Source: Cymbomonas tetramitiformis
Taxonomy: Eukaryota; Chlorophyta; Pyramimonadophyceae; Pyramimonadales; Pyramimonadaceae
Length of the DNA stretch: 64,000 nt
Reading direction: 5' to 3'
Assembly (NCBI GenBank): GCA_001247695.2
Contig: LGRX02035311.1
Span: 1 to 64,000, forward strand
Made by a program: the position numbers and the translations under genes. Below are positions 57,601 to 64,000 of this stretch, piece by piece (the first letter of the stretch is position 1; each line of letters opens with the position of its first letter). The notes beneath the pieces were generated by a model. It did not search any database. It saw only the letters and a list, made by a program, of their open reading frames with translations, and was not told the DNA's origin.

Positions 57601-57997
57601 CCCATGGCCCACCCAAGACCCCCCCTATCATCAGAATGGTGCTGAGCATTATTATGGCGGTCACCATGACACGACAATCACCAACGTAGCTTCTAAGCCC
57701 TTCATTAGCACCGTGAAATGGCCCACAGCACTTACACTCATGGGGTACCTCCCTCCTCTTTTCGGTACTGTCCTCAACACGATAGGTGTTCCCCGTGGCA
57801 AGATTAAACCTCTCCTTAAAAAACTTTCAAGAATCTGTAGGCAACACACCAGAAATAGGCGAGACTTGTTTCTGTTAAACACCCCCACCACCTTGAACAC
57901 TGACCCGCATACAGTTGACATCCTGGGCAATGAGACCATGACTGAAACAGAAGCTGTGCAAAAAACAAATGACTTTCTTCAAACCCTCCTGCAATAA
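48611..57997 (+). CDS. LINE ORF2 polyprotein: C48 protease, APE endonuclease, RT, RNase H, CCHC, PCIF1-like methyltransferase
   Basis: 3128 residues, uninterrupted. C48/Ulp1-like cysteine protease at about 173-320 with GWLNATHVGDAM, His235 (NIHWRL), Asp255 (YDPFGD), Gln299 and Cys305 (QTDTYNCG). APE-type nuclease at about 695-960 with MNMRGLR, SETK (Glu737), GDKN (Asp853, Asn855) and SDH (Asp947, His948). Reverse transcriptase at about 1450-1790 with YLDLKQAFD (Asp1603) and FCDD (Asp1737/1738; Cys replaces the usual Ala). RNase H at about 2303-2470 with Asp2308, Glu2367, Asp2394 and Asp2462. Zinc finger C2578-C2581-H2591-C2596. C-terminal domain at about 2740-2960 with CELFSNPLN, GNPPFDGK (Asn2836-Phe2839) and WILPLSPKNQKRWF, resembling the PCIF1/CAPAM m6Am methyltransferase. 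The start overlaps the middle ORF. It would cut, copy and insert the element by target-primed reverse transcription. The protease and methyltransferase roles are inferred. Confidence 0.85.
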   Translation: MEIKIDKAISGSIIMTYYIMRHLLRCEENIIKTRAEMQTTTYGPTIMLLHIMAELSRMKLNPKKYFPGPRVIIHLAHKRPKACKGISKSALKYMIQNPKTAWLWERTRTQTAKKPKMNLPSRIMKYKTHHKKDNDTKQYNISEPEQLLSGGASTEDNAVVETTMATESLLSEKGWLNATHVGDAMKIRDPSTIAPMDLTDMMLKMTGEDQKLTQLINSRLKKYGHTQIGVCDNIHWRLIMIRSSSPGKIEAYIYDPFGDKAERETINMIEAALKTWLKNFITITEYNEFTTTTSKETFQTDTYNCGTWVAKTAFRWAQWNRGLHQTSFFEYLKSDLYIGEYGNKTMQKEIHKYRLEMREEIGLQVKNTRNTLELKHFEHAGNDAAISGPNMTLPPHHILTRRGATTKKQIETLIETFRLKWKTHTTNETIVSEAIESHRKYHHTSNTDNTNIQIHLLVAKDIWSTAVHIIPEKQIIHCEFDIPNNKHQKDISTLFPQDLRVHRITLKMGVHPNNMGVFNFTLAHKVYHILHNTKFFSAAQLNRDLLYELENLNIRILPQTGREARIIKHENNKAISTIRQSLRTHLPKIDAHPTKPNSEHKDCKSIHTAYNHLISGKGRPSCEPHTYGYRRKHSHKQKRIIRKTKCTNKIFDIENIYDADGRCILQKAKHKNAMRQSEEIDRLTKLQLAQHSNNLIIMGMNMRGLRHHKEDKDSLIKLETICNLLIDGRADIICISETKVNTENLALIKTLMTQKGIQFRTSHVNERASIGSMILWNPKSLPLSTSVTTIDGDAKRAVMTKFSGNNGFELYIASGYMNDATLVEEQVELYDTLTDWAGRSGNNPKKAYVEIGDKNCTITPNQRVSGGNYMSYQEHVEKNKHLLTYFNNDRCSLNELIMDRNPNTEIFTHVISKNSKAKLTHIMANTAMAEMTVKTGWTEENPYIISDHGIVWAEFKLPKIDTKPQISTDTTLPTPRFNGAKETTHDEYPGYPIRMTNKNKGTKRKINRKDIVGLLEANGYSTNELVHACINKNKARTAISTIKGDTTDLDLKRDNIDGSPITVSKLIAKNKEADNIEQCLKWHNKPKEWWIHLNSPWHAAHLLSRGKGMPEGGLNLGHNDKDNIWHIGSPHLLNKKDVNAYLKRHLSFSSLEVKKITKSNTDEHMTSWNILLQPHMPAKFWNLYGSEMHSEKIDCTAHLFQYATGWVSYTERLHNTLEMENGSEATRNGGTGLKEMHPDATWDTLHKLAHQAASDAFGTKNLNIAGRSEKPSAVSNYIYKWLNTVRRIIKYLDTRTHASNIPKQAKKAARTLPFASLKPKHNETAATWGSRLHENYVIIRNAFQKSRDTDIERRNLREKEALQHLFSTNLSRFLDTVMGKMKPTEKGAAATPGSDGKIPETKTERLNTTLDEYKNKKLFSTNPNEPDELPQWLTDILKDSPKIPDTAAARLLTEITHKELQQAYSDCGISTAPGPSGMRYSQWIKGPENFQEVTVSLFNHILITGKFPKSAKSGVILPIPKNPSAPCTIDNSRPLTMLETGLKLFNTIIANRLKTILNTHPILFPIQDAFLPNKNIDDSLQILNEVISDANRYDKDLHVVYLDLKQAFDRAEFWMSNLALRKLGLPSQIINIISDITNDASRMVLTEEGLTDEWSLECGVPQGEVLSPLRFVAIMDILAIWLAKRANGVNPTGSTYGYELNSERHRPDKPGNNVIPPSQNLLEKDTTLNIFARFFCDDIILVGKTKDEVQDMLGVVNEFMSFIGIPINVKKSKYSYRKRIKPQGKTVTRYDPSDDLLISGGHLEPNTNDPSPSIDSKWIPPESPEFLDFSNSKEVNRYLGVWFALNGEWDKQAEILIDRLKSTLTSIQLQHMTLHQLRYVINAVVVPRMAYPLKVTSAIANSSKNVAIELDKMIASFIIKYLGCPVDTNHQIIWTAVCQGGYGIDSVFDVVTASCITETMNTLCSADEHEYWQHNHTDRITDPHLISLYRRNSNLWLKIIIQNMNNEMGKNVISGFPLSHYATYSHTKDKRFNWFRRTGHIMAKLGYAIDSKNYPENEAGENTLITTLPRQLYMSRNVTSAIQKYNLKHTGSFLTPCGGMLKNWQESKCFFRLNGSRPPGWLTEIEKEMLQNPVDLDPQARYVKKQYRDNIVPPDTGEFHWKGNGDRNSISLIHITNIDLEAMSIQYTEYSNNAINPNVFVRIKGTNSLQYDFEYSITNDGCILIPAGSIFEYNDHMDPPSSVLATVSDINSHYDYISDRQYETIIARMKNKTAEEESEYSCPSDSEEESTSNAEKSKQMEDYDMASDGSLFAGKKTACSGAAYAIKNFDNGMPLVRKMNIPPSRTFSAQGLLIKEDIQNPSSTSAEIAGLRFLLTEQKEKLLKSITPMVHAIDSMAAISAVTKDGRSMSARDKLREANRRDVQAVRLLLEELGFYSEGDHSKIILKWIRGHNNDKVHDRVDRTAKRASFRGGCFDISRYDPAEELPFSLFFFEVPILGDIRSHIRRIQRLSHYHSWRTLQSQGKHLRMLNENNTAPTKDISKMTPKAFTASRSRELLGLQASPARLFKLGKIGSENCPYCQQNTKCTFEHIQLECPGHNDSLYNLRTTQDIELRKIIAEEISEKPKLLNPGKGTTYIRTQPSKLFPLADLRQEMNEELYLHALPEASMYRPSSSKKNTIAVTAKPEVDHVKGTIKYPELQYVQKKEFWKLLAWHRLSNKAVPCSLAEYSNRAHDIHEALNACKFESGDPKNCYAIRRSLLDILVDDRNLDKNGCELFSNPLNAHPRIYSRRCIPTTRMKKALRPFCYHGKIGFDGLAWDAYVDPLTGIGRIVYGNPPFDGKDKGKSSAVMTTLEMGHKAANTVPGFSGTWILPLSPKNQKRWFDKGFKLVFRFPHNTIPFIPHGYWTGDDPYVLPGGGCYKDDFSDVVIIAIDSAPSDTQPAFDWRPTQKKIARWFLNVLPKSRVTERRLEYTGVSPDIWNEVLNERDNVLPSSLCPWPTQDPPYHQNGAEHYYGGHHDTTITNVASKPFISTVKWPTALTLMGYLPPLFGTVLNTIGVPRGKIKPLLKKLSRICRQHTRNRRDLFLLNTPTTLNTDPHTVDILGNETMTETEAVQKTNDFLQTLLQ

Positions 57998-57999
57998 TT

Positions 58000-58176
58000 T
58001 GCTGGAAACAGCAGCTCAGGCAGTGAGGACCCGCTGCCGACGGTGAAACAACGGATGACTAAACTCGGATATACAAACGATATATACCCGAGATGAGTGA
58101 CACAGGCTGACCACCGAAGATGACATACAGGAATGACACTAGACTGTACGAACTAGTCGTAGTGCCAATTCCAGCA
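58000..58176 (-). repeat. Solo LTR related to element B, reversed
   Basis: On the minus strand it starts TGCTGGAATTGGCACTACG and ends GCTGTTTCCAGCA, matching element B's LTR over its length with many changes. The flanks (TAATT left, ACAAT right) do not match, so there is no target duplication. It joins the LINE 3' end directly to gypsy gag copy 2. Confidence 0.8.
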
Positions 58177-58180
58177 ACAA

Positions 58181-58825
58181 TTCCATCTTAGATTCCTTAC
58201 GGAAGATGAAAGAAATAACCTGTCGTGGGCACAAACCACACAGGTTCTGCTCGATTTGAATTATGTAGTTCATTCGAAGCAGGCAGAGACCCTACATTAT
58301 AGGGGACAGAAGGAACAGTCAGGAGGTCCGGTCAAAAGGGAAAAGGATGATCGTCGTGGCAAAAAGTCATTTGACCGTGGCAATCAGAATCGTGCCAATC
58401 AGAATCAGGCCAACCAGAATTCCCAAAATAATAAAGGGAAAGGCAAAGGCAAAGGCAAGGGAAAAGGAAAAGGAAAAGGATCGCCATCATCTCCTTCCCA
58501 GTCTTGTCAGCGTTGTGGTCGTACAGGTCACATAAAAAAGGATTGCTTTTCCACAAGAACAACATATGGAAAATCCGTACAAGGCAATCCTCCAGCTCCT
58601 AATCCTAGTTACAATCAGAACAGAGGACAGCAGCAGCAGAATAATCAGGGTGGTAAAAGTGAGTCTAACAAACTCCTAAAAACAGCCAACACCCTGGTTA
58701 AGGAGCTCCAGAATCAGCAGAGCATCAATGCAGCAGTTGCAACTCCAGCTCCAGCATCAGCTCCAGCTCCTCAGGGAAACTCTCCGGGTACTGCACAAGT
58801 ACCAGTGATGAGGATTCCCCGATAG
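58181..58825 (+). pseudogene. gag: Gypsy gag C-terminal part, copy 2
   Basis: Resumes the Gag core (FLTEDERNNLSWAQTTQVLL in an upstream extension of the frame), then an Asn/Gln/Lys linker, a long (GK)n stretch and a standard zinc knuckle CQRCGRTGHIKKDC (C-X2-C-X4-H-X4-C). It ends RIPR at 58825. The protease follows in another frame, either by programmed shift or by mutation. Confidence 0.75.
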
Positions 58826-58914
58826 ATCAGCTTGAACATGCCACTGAAGCAAGTGGCCGGGTTGAGAGTATCTCAGAAGAAGTCCTATCCAGTCTGACAC
58901 TTCAGTTCCAGCAG

Positions 58915-59607
58915 ATGGATACTCCCTCAGAACACATCGCACAGATGCAGTCACAGACAGCACAGCTGAAATCACAGAAGAAGCTGTTGTTGTACAAAGG
59001 GAAAGTATATGGACAAAGTACTCACATTTTGGTAGATCCAGGAGCTACATCGTCATTTATCGACAGACAGTTCGCTTCTCAGCTTGGTATATCACCAACA
59101 GACTCATCATCATTCTCAGTGGGGTTGGCTGGAGGAAGCCAATTACCCTGTACATCCTATCTTCCCAATGCTACATTCACGCTGGGTAAGTATAAGGATA
59201 CAGAAGATTTCTACATCATTGATATGAAACCCTTCACAGTCATCCTGGGACAGGATTGGTTGGAAAGAAGAAATCCACACATAGACTTCCACTCCAAGAA
59301 TATGACGATCACCAGGAAACACTCATCAGGTTCCAGTGTTCGTACAGTTATATCCAGAGTTGAACAGACTCCAGATTCAGATGACCTTCCTGAAATGGAA
59401 TTGGTCAGTGCCACCACTATGAGAAAGCACCTACGACGTATACGATCCAGTGGGTCTGCTGAAGAAGCCGTAGCTTATCGCTTTTTTCTCTCAGAGGTCG
59501 ATGGTGAACTAGTCATGGCAGCAGCAGACTCAGACACCACTATGGAAGACCCAAAAGTCACAGCAGCACGTGATCTAGTCAGAGAAGACTTTTCAGATAT
59601 TTTCTAG
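58915..59607 (+). pseudogene. Gypsy aspartic protease
   Basis: Pepsin-like retroviral-type protease with active-site motif VDPGATSSFID, then FTVILGQDWLERRNPHID, which matches the conserved GxDWL region. It ends at a TAG codon (59605-59607) after SDIF, where the gypsy frame should continue EDLPAGHRPERF toward RT. It would normally cut the Gag-Pol polyprotein. Confidence 0.75.
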
Positions 59608-59723
59608 GAGGATCTTCCAGCTGGCCACAGGCCAGAACGGTTTGAAGGTGGATATCATCGCATCAACATTGAACCTGGGCACGCAAGCCATCATCACAGC
59701 CAGTTCGTACCATTCCAGTACCT

Positions 59724-61395
59724 ATGATGGAGGAGCTCAAACGACAAATCATCAAATATGTCGAACTGGGTATCCTTCGTCCGTCATCATCACCATATGG
59801 ATGTCCAATCATTTTCGCTCCTAAGCCAGGGGGGAAGTGGAGGATGTGCTGTGATTATCGAGCCCTTAATAACATCACTATAAAGGACACGTATCCACTG
59901 CCACCTCACGATACTCTTCTTGAACAGCTTAAAGGTGCACGATGGTTTAGCAGATTTGACTTCAATCAGTTCTTCCATCAGATTCCTATAAACCCATATG
60001 ACATTCACAAAACAGCAATACGCACCAGATACGGTTCCTATGAGTGGACAGTAATGCCTTTCGGGTTAACTAACGCTCCTGCGACCGCTCTCCGTGTTGG
60101 AAATCGAGCATTCTTTGACTTCATCGATCAGTTTTTGGTCATTTTCATGGATGACACCATAGTGTACAGTCCAGATTTTGACAGCCACGTGAAGCATGTT
60201 CGACAGTTCTTACAGCGCTGCAGAGATCATCAGTTCTACATCAGGCCTTCTAAGGTTGAGTTGTTCGTCAGATCCATCGATTTTATCGGACACCATATCT
60301 CTGAGGCAGGCCTATCCATCATCGAAGACAGAATCCGTGCAGTCATGGCTATCCAGCCTCCAGTGTCGTATGGTCCAACCGTTGGTAAACAGCCTCTACG
60401 CCGTATGGCTAAAGATGGCAAGTCATCCCTTCGGTCATTCTTGGGCATGGTCGGCCAGTTTAGGAGATTCATACCAAAGTTCTCCAAGATTGCCGAGCCG
60501 CTCAATCGTCTCCTTAAAGATAATGCAGAGTTTGTCTGGGAATCTGAGCAGCAGCAGGCATTTGATAATCTCAAAAGTGCCATCTGCCATGCTCCAGTAC
60601 TACAACTTCCAGATCAGAAACTGCCATCTATTATGGAGGTCGATGGATCAGGCACACACGTTGGTCAAGTGGTATTACAGGATCAAGGAAAAGGTATGAA
60701 GCCATGTGGCTATCACAGCGTCACTCTTTCTGATACACAGAGACGCTGGCCTATTCCTGAGATCGAGCTATTTGCCATTGTGGAGGGCTTCCGATTCTTT
60801 CGCCACATCTTGCTGGGAGCTCCTGAGACTATTGTTCGCTCAGATCATCAGCCACTGGTTTATTTCCAGTCTAAATCCACATTAAGCCCCAAACAGGCGA
60901 GGTGGTTGGATGAGCTCTCCGAGTACAACTTCCGAATATAGCACATTTCTGGCGAGAAGAATAAGGTTGCAGATGCACTCACCCGTATTTCTACACTCTT
61001 TGAACTCACTGATTGTCTGAAACATATAGACGTCAGCGAGGTTCCAGTCATTGACATACCGTCTACAGATTCTACATTCATTGCTCTTATATCTGCATCA
61101 TCAGCTCATCAGCTTCACGACATTATTATATCTCAGTATGATCGTGACACATTTGCACAGACTATATTATCTAAGCTGGCATCATCGACATCATCACAGT
61201 CAGTCAGCAATTTCGAGCTCATTCAGGGGTTGATCTATCGCAAGACCATATATGGCAGACAGCTTTACATTCCACCTACTGCCAAAGTTCCTACAGATGA
61301 CGGTGAGATCACACAGCTTCGCCACATTCTACTTCATGAGTGCCACTCAGCCACTATTTCTGGTCATGTAGGCAAAAATCGCATGCTCCATCTAT
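59724..61395 (+). pseudogene. pol: Gypsy reverse transcriptase, RNase H and integrase start
   Basis: RT motifs: LRPSSSPYG, WRMCCDYRALN, FSRFDFNQFFHQI, MPFGLTNAPA, and the catalytic FMDDTIVYS. RNase H follows (MEVDGSG, EIELFAIVEG, RSDHQPLVYF). A TAG at 60939-60941 interrupts just before HISGEKNKVADALTR. The integrase zinc-binding block begins (HECHSATISGHVGKNRM) and breaks off near 61395. A frameshift between 59690 and 59724 separates it from the protease. Confidence 0.8.
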
Positions 61396-61400
61396 TGCGT

Positions 61401-61971
61401 ATCTCGCGTTCACATTCGCGCTTCTTTGAGGTTGCTAGGTTGCTAGTTATGTTTTGCACAAGGGAATCTTTAATGCGTTTTCCGCTTTTTACTAAGTGTT
61501 GGTTCTTTCCTTTACTTTTCAGATCGGCTGTTTTGGAGAAACCCTAAATGGAGAAAATCGACCACTTCGAGTACTTCATGAGCTTCAAGCTTCCCTTCGA
61601 GCGTGCTAGGTTGATAGATTGTTTACAATCGTAGTGTTGGAACTAGAAATCGTACGAATAGAACGTTATTTTGCGTATTGGTAGGATAGAGATGAGTAGT
61701 CCCAATTGTATCCCATCGTGCCAAGCTAGCTACACTATCGTATTAATATGATTGTATTAAACATGCTCGAGTGTTCCATGCGTATGCGTGATGTGCTAGC
61801 CTTCTCATAGCATACGCATTGTGAACACACTTTATGTAAGTAGCACACATTTTCGCAATCCTCTAGTGATATTGTGCATATAGATAGGCCTCGTACACGC
61901 GCACCAGAGCTGTACCCACCATTGCGTGCATGTGTACCCTTTTCGAGTACACATGCACCTATAGCGTACTC
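61401..61971. other. Unassigned sequence after the gypsy remnant
   Basis: Includes TTACTTTTCAG followed by GATCGGCTG and a tiny ORF starting MEKIDHFEYFMSF at 61548, which could be a short exon. Otherwise unrecognised. Confidence 0.35.
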
Positions 61972-62214
61972 CAGGGCTCTATATCGGTTTGATTTTTCAG
62001 TATCGATATAATCCGATATCCGAAAAACGGTATCGATAATCGGCACAATCGATAAATAATCGATTGTTTGGGCATTTACACACATTTTGTTACAACTTAA
62101 TTATGGAACACCGAAACCTAAACAATCGATAGTTTGATATTGCAATCCGATAATCGGCGATAAATACGATATATCGATAGTATCGGTTATCGGAAATATC
62201 GATATAGAGCCTTG
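61972..62214. mobile_element. hAT-type MITE 3
   Basis: 243 bp with inverted ends CAGGGCTCTATATCG / complement (one mismatch) and an 8-bp duplication GCGTACTC at 61964-61971 and 62215-62222. The interior is ATCGAT-rich like MITE 1. It lies inside a GTACC-rich block. Confidence 0.9.
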
Positions 62215-62990
62215 GCGTACTCATGCATACGTACGTACATATTGGGTACATATGTATGGGAGGCTCGTACACGCTTGGTACATGTGTACTAATAATGCAC
62301 CGATAGACACGTGCATATGGGGTACGTATGCACCAGTCATGTTAGTATCAATAAGTACATATGTACCTGGTCTGCGTACATGCGTACCCGGCATGTACCT
62401 CACTCAAATGTACATGCGGGGTGCATATGCACCAGTCATGTTAATATCAATAAGTACGTATGCACCTGGCTTACGTACATATGTACCTGACCTGCGTACA
62501 CGCATACCCGGCATGTACCTGATGCGCGGGTACATGTTGGGTACGTGCGCACCAGCCAGGCATGTTTATATCAATAAGTACATATGTACCTGGCCTAAGT
62601 ACATATGTGCCCACATTGTACCCCGGGTGTCCCAACGGTAACATCCAACGGTAACATCCAACGATAACCTGAGTACATATGCGGTACACATGTACCCGTC
62701 TATGCGTACATGCCGGGTACATGCGCAGGCGGCATAAGGTACATAAATAGACGCATGTACCCGTCGTGTACCCGGTCGTGGGTACATGCCGGGTACGCAT
62801 GCCGCGCCGCGAGCAAGTACACGTCGGGTACAAGGCAGAGTACACGTGTACCCGACATGTACCAAACCCCGTTTTTTTACTGTTTTGGTACACGTCGGGT
62901 ACACGTTGGGTACACGTCGGGTACACGTTGGGTACACGTGGGGTACACGTCCCGGGTACATGTCGGGTACATATGCACTGGGGTTTCCAA
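62215..62990. repeat. GTACC-rich repeat block 3
   Basis: Dense GGTACATGTG/CATGTACC variants, becoming regular GGGTACACGT repeats at 62888-62945. It ends at TTCCAAAATTTGTAG, an acceptor-like sequence before an open frame. Confidence 0.85.
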
Positions 62991-63000
62991 AATTTGTAGG

Positions 63001-63732
63001 GTTAGATCTGCATTTCAACGCTCAGCTGCCCAGACCGACGAGATCTACGGGAATTACGTCACGAAGGAGGAACTCGGCGACATTAATAAACTCAACGAGA
63101 TTGTCATCAACGACCTCATCAAAGTACGAGATGAATGCAACGACGCCACCTTACTGGCTCGCACTCTGGCGAGTAGAACTACTTCATCTTCGACGCCATC
63201 TTCAGTCGTCATTACTTCTGACAAGATGGTTGACACCACGAAGGAATTGGAAACTATTCCATCAGAAGTAACGCCATTGGAACATCGAGATGGCCAAGTA
63301 CTTCCCCCAACAAGGATCAAGCACATCATGGACGACAACACCAGCGCCTACAACACGCGCTCCACTACCCCTGACGTCGCTCCACTTCTGAAACAGCTGA
63401 AGACCGCCTACTACGCCCTCACCGATATCCACGAGCGTCAGCAACAACGAGATCTTCAATTGAACTTTCTCACCACGGGCGGCGACATTGTCTTCAAGAG
63501 ATTCTGTGACGCCATGACCCGTGTCCTCACCGCCACTCGACCTGGCCACGCCCCAGCACTACTTAATCTTCAACGCCGACTGAAGGACGAAGCCTACGAC
63601 GGTATCTCCGATGGTCTTCTGGCTCAACTTCTGCTTGGGGCTACTGCAATTGGGACAACACAATTGCATAACTATCATGATATGTTTCATATGCTCAACA
63701 TTGAGCTTTTGAAAAATCAATTTATATGTTAA
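63001..63732 (+). CDS. Unidentified acidic/helical protein, possibly 3' exon
   Basis: About 243 codons starting right after the acceptor-like TTTGTAG. The frame upstream is GTACC repeat and I exclude it. Helical segments (ELGDINKLNEIVINDLIKV) are separated by a Ser/Thr-rich linker. The C-terminal half (LLKQLKTAYYALTDIHERQ and RRLKDEAYDGISDGLLAQL) looks folded. No catalytic motif. It may be a retroelement Gag-like protein or a host gene whose earlier exons lie beyond the repeats. Confidence 0.35.
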   Translation, partial: VRSAFQRSAAQTDEIYGNYVTKEELGDINKLNEIVINDLIKVRDECNDATLLARTLASRTTSSSTPSSVVITSDKMVDTTKELETIPSEVTPLEHRDGQVLPPTRIKHIMDDNTSAYNTRSTTPDVAPLLKQLKTAYYALTDIHERQQQRDLQLNFLTTGGDIVFKRFCDAMTRVLTATRPGHAPALLNLQRRLKDEAYDGISDGLLAQLLLGATAIGTTQLHNYHDMFHMLNIELLKNQFIC

Positions 63733-64000
63733 GTAAAAGATAACATCATTTGGGCCCATTCCGGATAACACATATCACCTATCACCAGGTTATTCATATT
63801 ATGTAAGAGCACAAAAAACATTTTATGCCGCTTGAATCAAAAATGTTTTTCTGGGTGTAGGGTAACGCTGAAGCCATTTTGAGAGTATATATAATAATTC
63901 CACCTCGTATCAAGGCCCAATTATCATTATTATGGAGTTATAGTTGCGATAAGAATGCGGCCCAGGTGGCTCTTAGTCCAAATGCTATTGGTAAAAAATC

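Larger units (their letters stand above)
43701..57999 (+). mobile_element. Large LINE-like retrotransposon with three ORFs
   Basis: Begins where gypsy gag copy 1 ends and stops where a solo LTR starts. It has a leader of about 450 bp, ORF1 (44157-47082, interrupted by a MITE), a middle ORF (47133-48620) and ORF2 (48611-57997). No LTRs belong to it. The 3' end lacks poly-A and stops 2 bp after the ORF2 stop codon, so it was probably truncated by the event that placed the LTR there. Apart from the MITE the ORFs are intact, so the element is fairly young. Confidence 0.8.
58177..61400 (+). mobile_element. Ty3/gypsy retrotransposon, copy 2 (truncated at both ends)
   Basis: Contains the 3' part of gag, protease, reverse transcriptase, RNase H and the start of integrase in the gypsy order. 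The 5' end is cut by the solo LTR and the 3' end stops within the integrase zinc-binding region at about 61395. No LTR of its own is visible. Stops and frameshifts show that it is dead. Confidence 0.85.

Noticed and set aside
43701..57999. Idea that the LINE simply split one gypsy element in two
   Set aside because: The flanking gag pieces overlap by about 270 bp and differ at roughly a tenth of positions, so they come from two copies.

Overview
This is a stretch of eukaryotic nuclear genome, not a bacterial or organellar one. Two host-type genes are split by GT-AG introns, there are RNA polymerase III-type tRNA-like sequences, and most of the right two thirds is transposable elements: LTR elements, a LINE, Ty3/gypsy, hAT-type miniature elements and an En/Spm-like remnant. 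The organism cannot be named from the sequence. A repeat-rich protist or alga is a guess, based on the mixture of element types and the simple-sequence content.

Layout. 1-3690: simple repeats, a 111-bp tandem repeat and small fold-back sequences, with no convincing gene. 3696-7858 (+): an alpha/beta-hydrolase of the hormone-sensitive-lipase type in at least three exons. 7860-14060: gene-poor DNA carrying a dispersed hairpin family (one instance is a perfect 50-bp palindrome) and two tandem tRNA-like sequences. 14779-17475 (-): a two-exon gene for a secreted protein of about 590 residues with six Ig-like/cadherin-like repeats. 18409-27842: three LTR retroelements nested inside one another, each with its own 5-bp target duplication, plus a hAT-type MITE with an 8-bp duplication. 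29261-37100: a related LTR fragment, an En/Spm-like transposase remnant on the minus strand whose introns consist of GTACC-rich repeats, and a small LTR element inserted into one arm of a direct repeat. 37100-41000: AT-rich microsatellites. 41573-43700: an unidentified minus-strand ORF and a broken gypsy gag. 43701-57999: a very large LINE-like element. 58000-61400: a solo LTR joined to a second, decayed gypsy element. 61970-64000: another MITE, GTACC-rich repeats and an unidentified ORF.

The most interesting object is the LINE. Its last ORF (3128 aa) combines, in order, a C48/Ulp1-like cysteine protease, an APE-type endonuclease, a reverse transcriptase, RNase H, a CCHC zinc finger and a C-terminal domain with an NPPF motif that resembles the PCIF1/CAPAM family of N6-adenosine methyltransferases. 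A retrotransposon carrying its own protease and a possible RNA-cap methyltransferase is the best candidate here for an undescribed system.

The second theme is a family of compact LTR elements that encode a Gag-like protein, in two cases with a hydrophobic C-terminal segment, and no polymerase. They share a primer-site-like stretch, a hairpin after the 5' LTR and a GGTGG hairpin directly before the 3' LTR, so they look like non-autonomous parasites of an unseen autonomous element.
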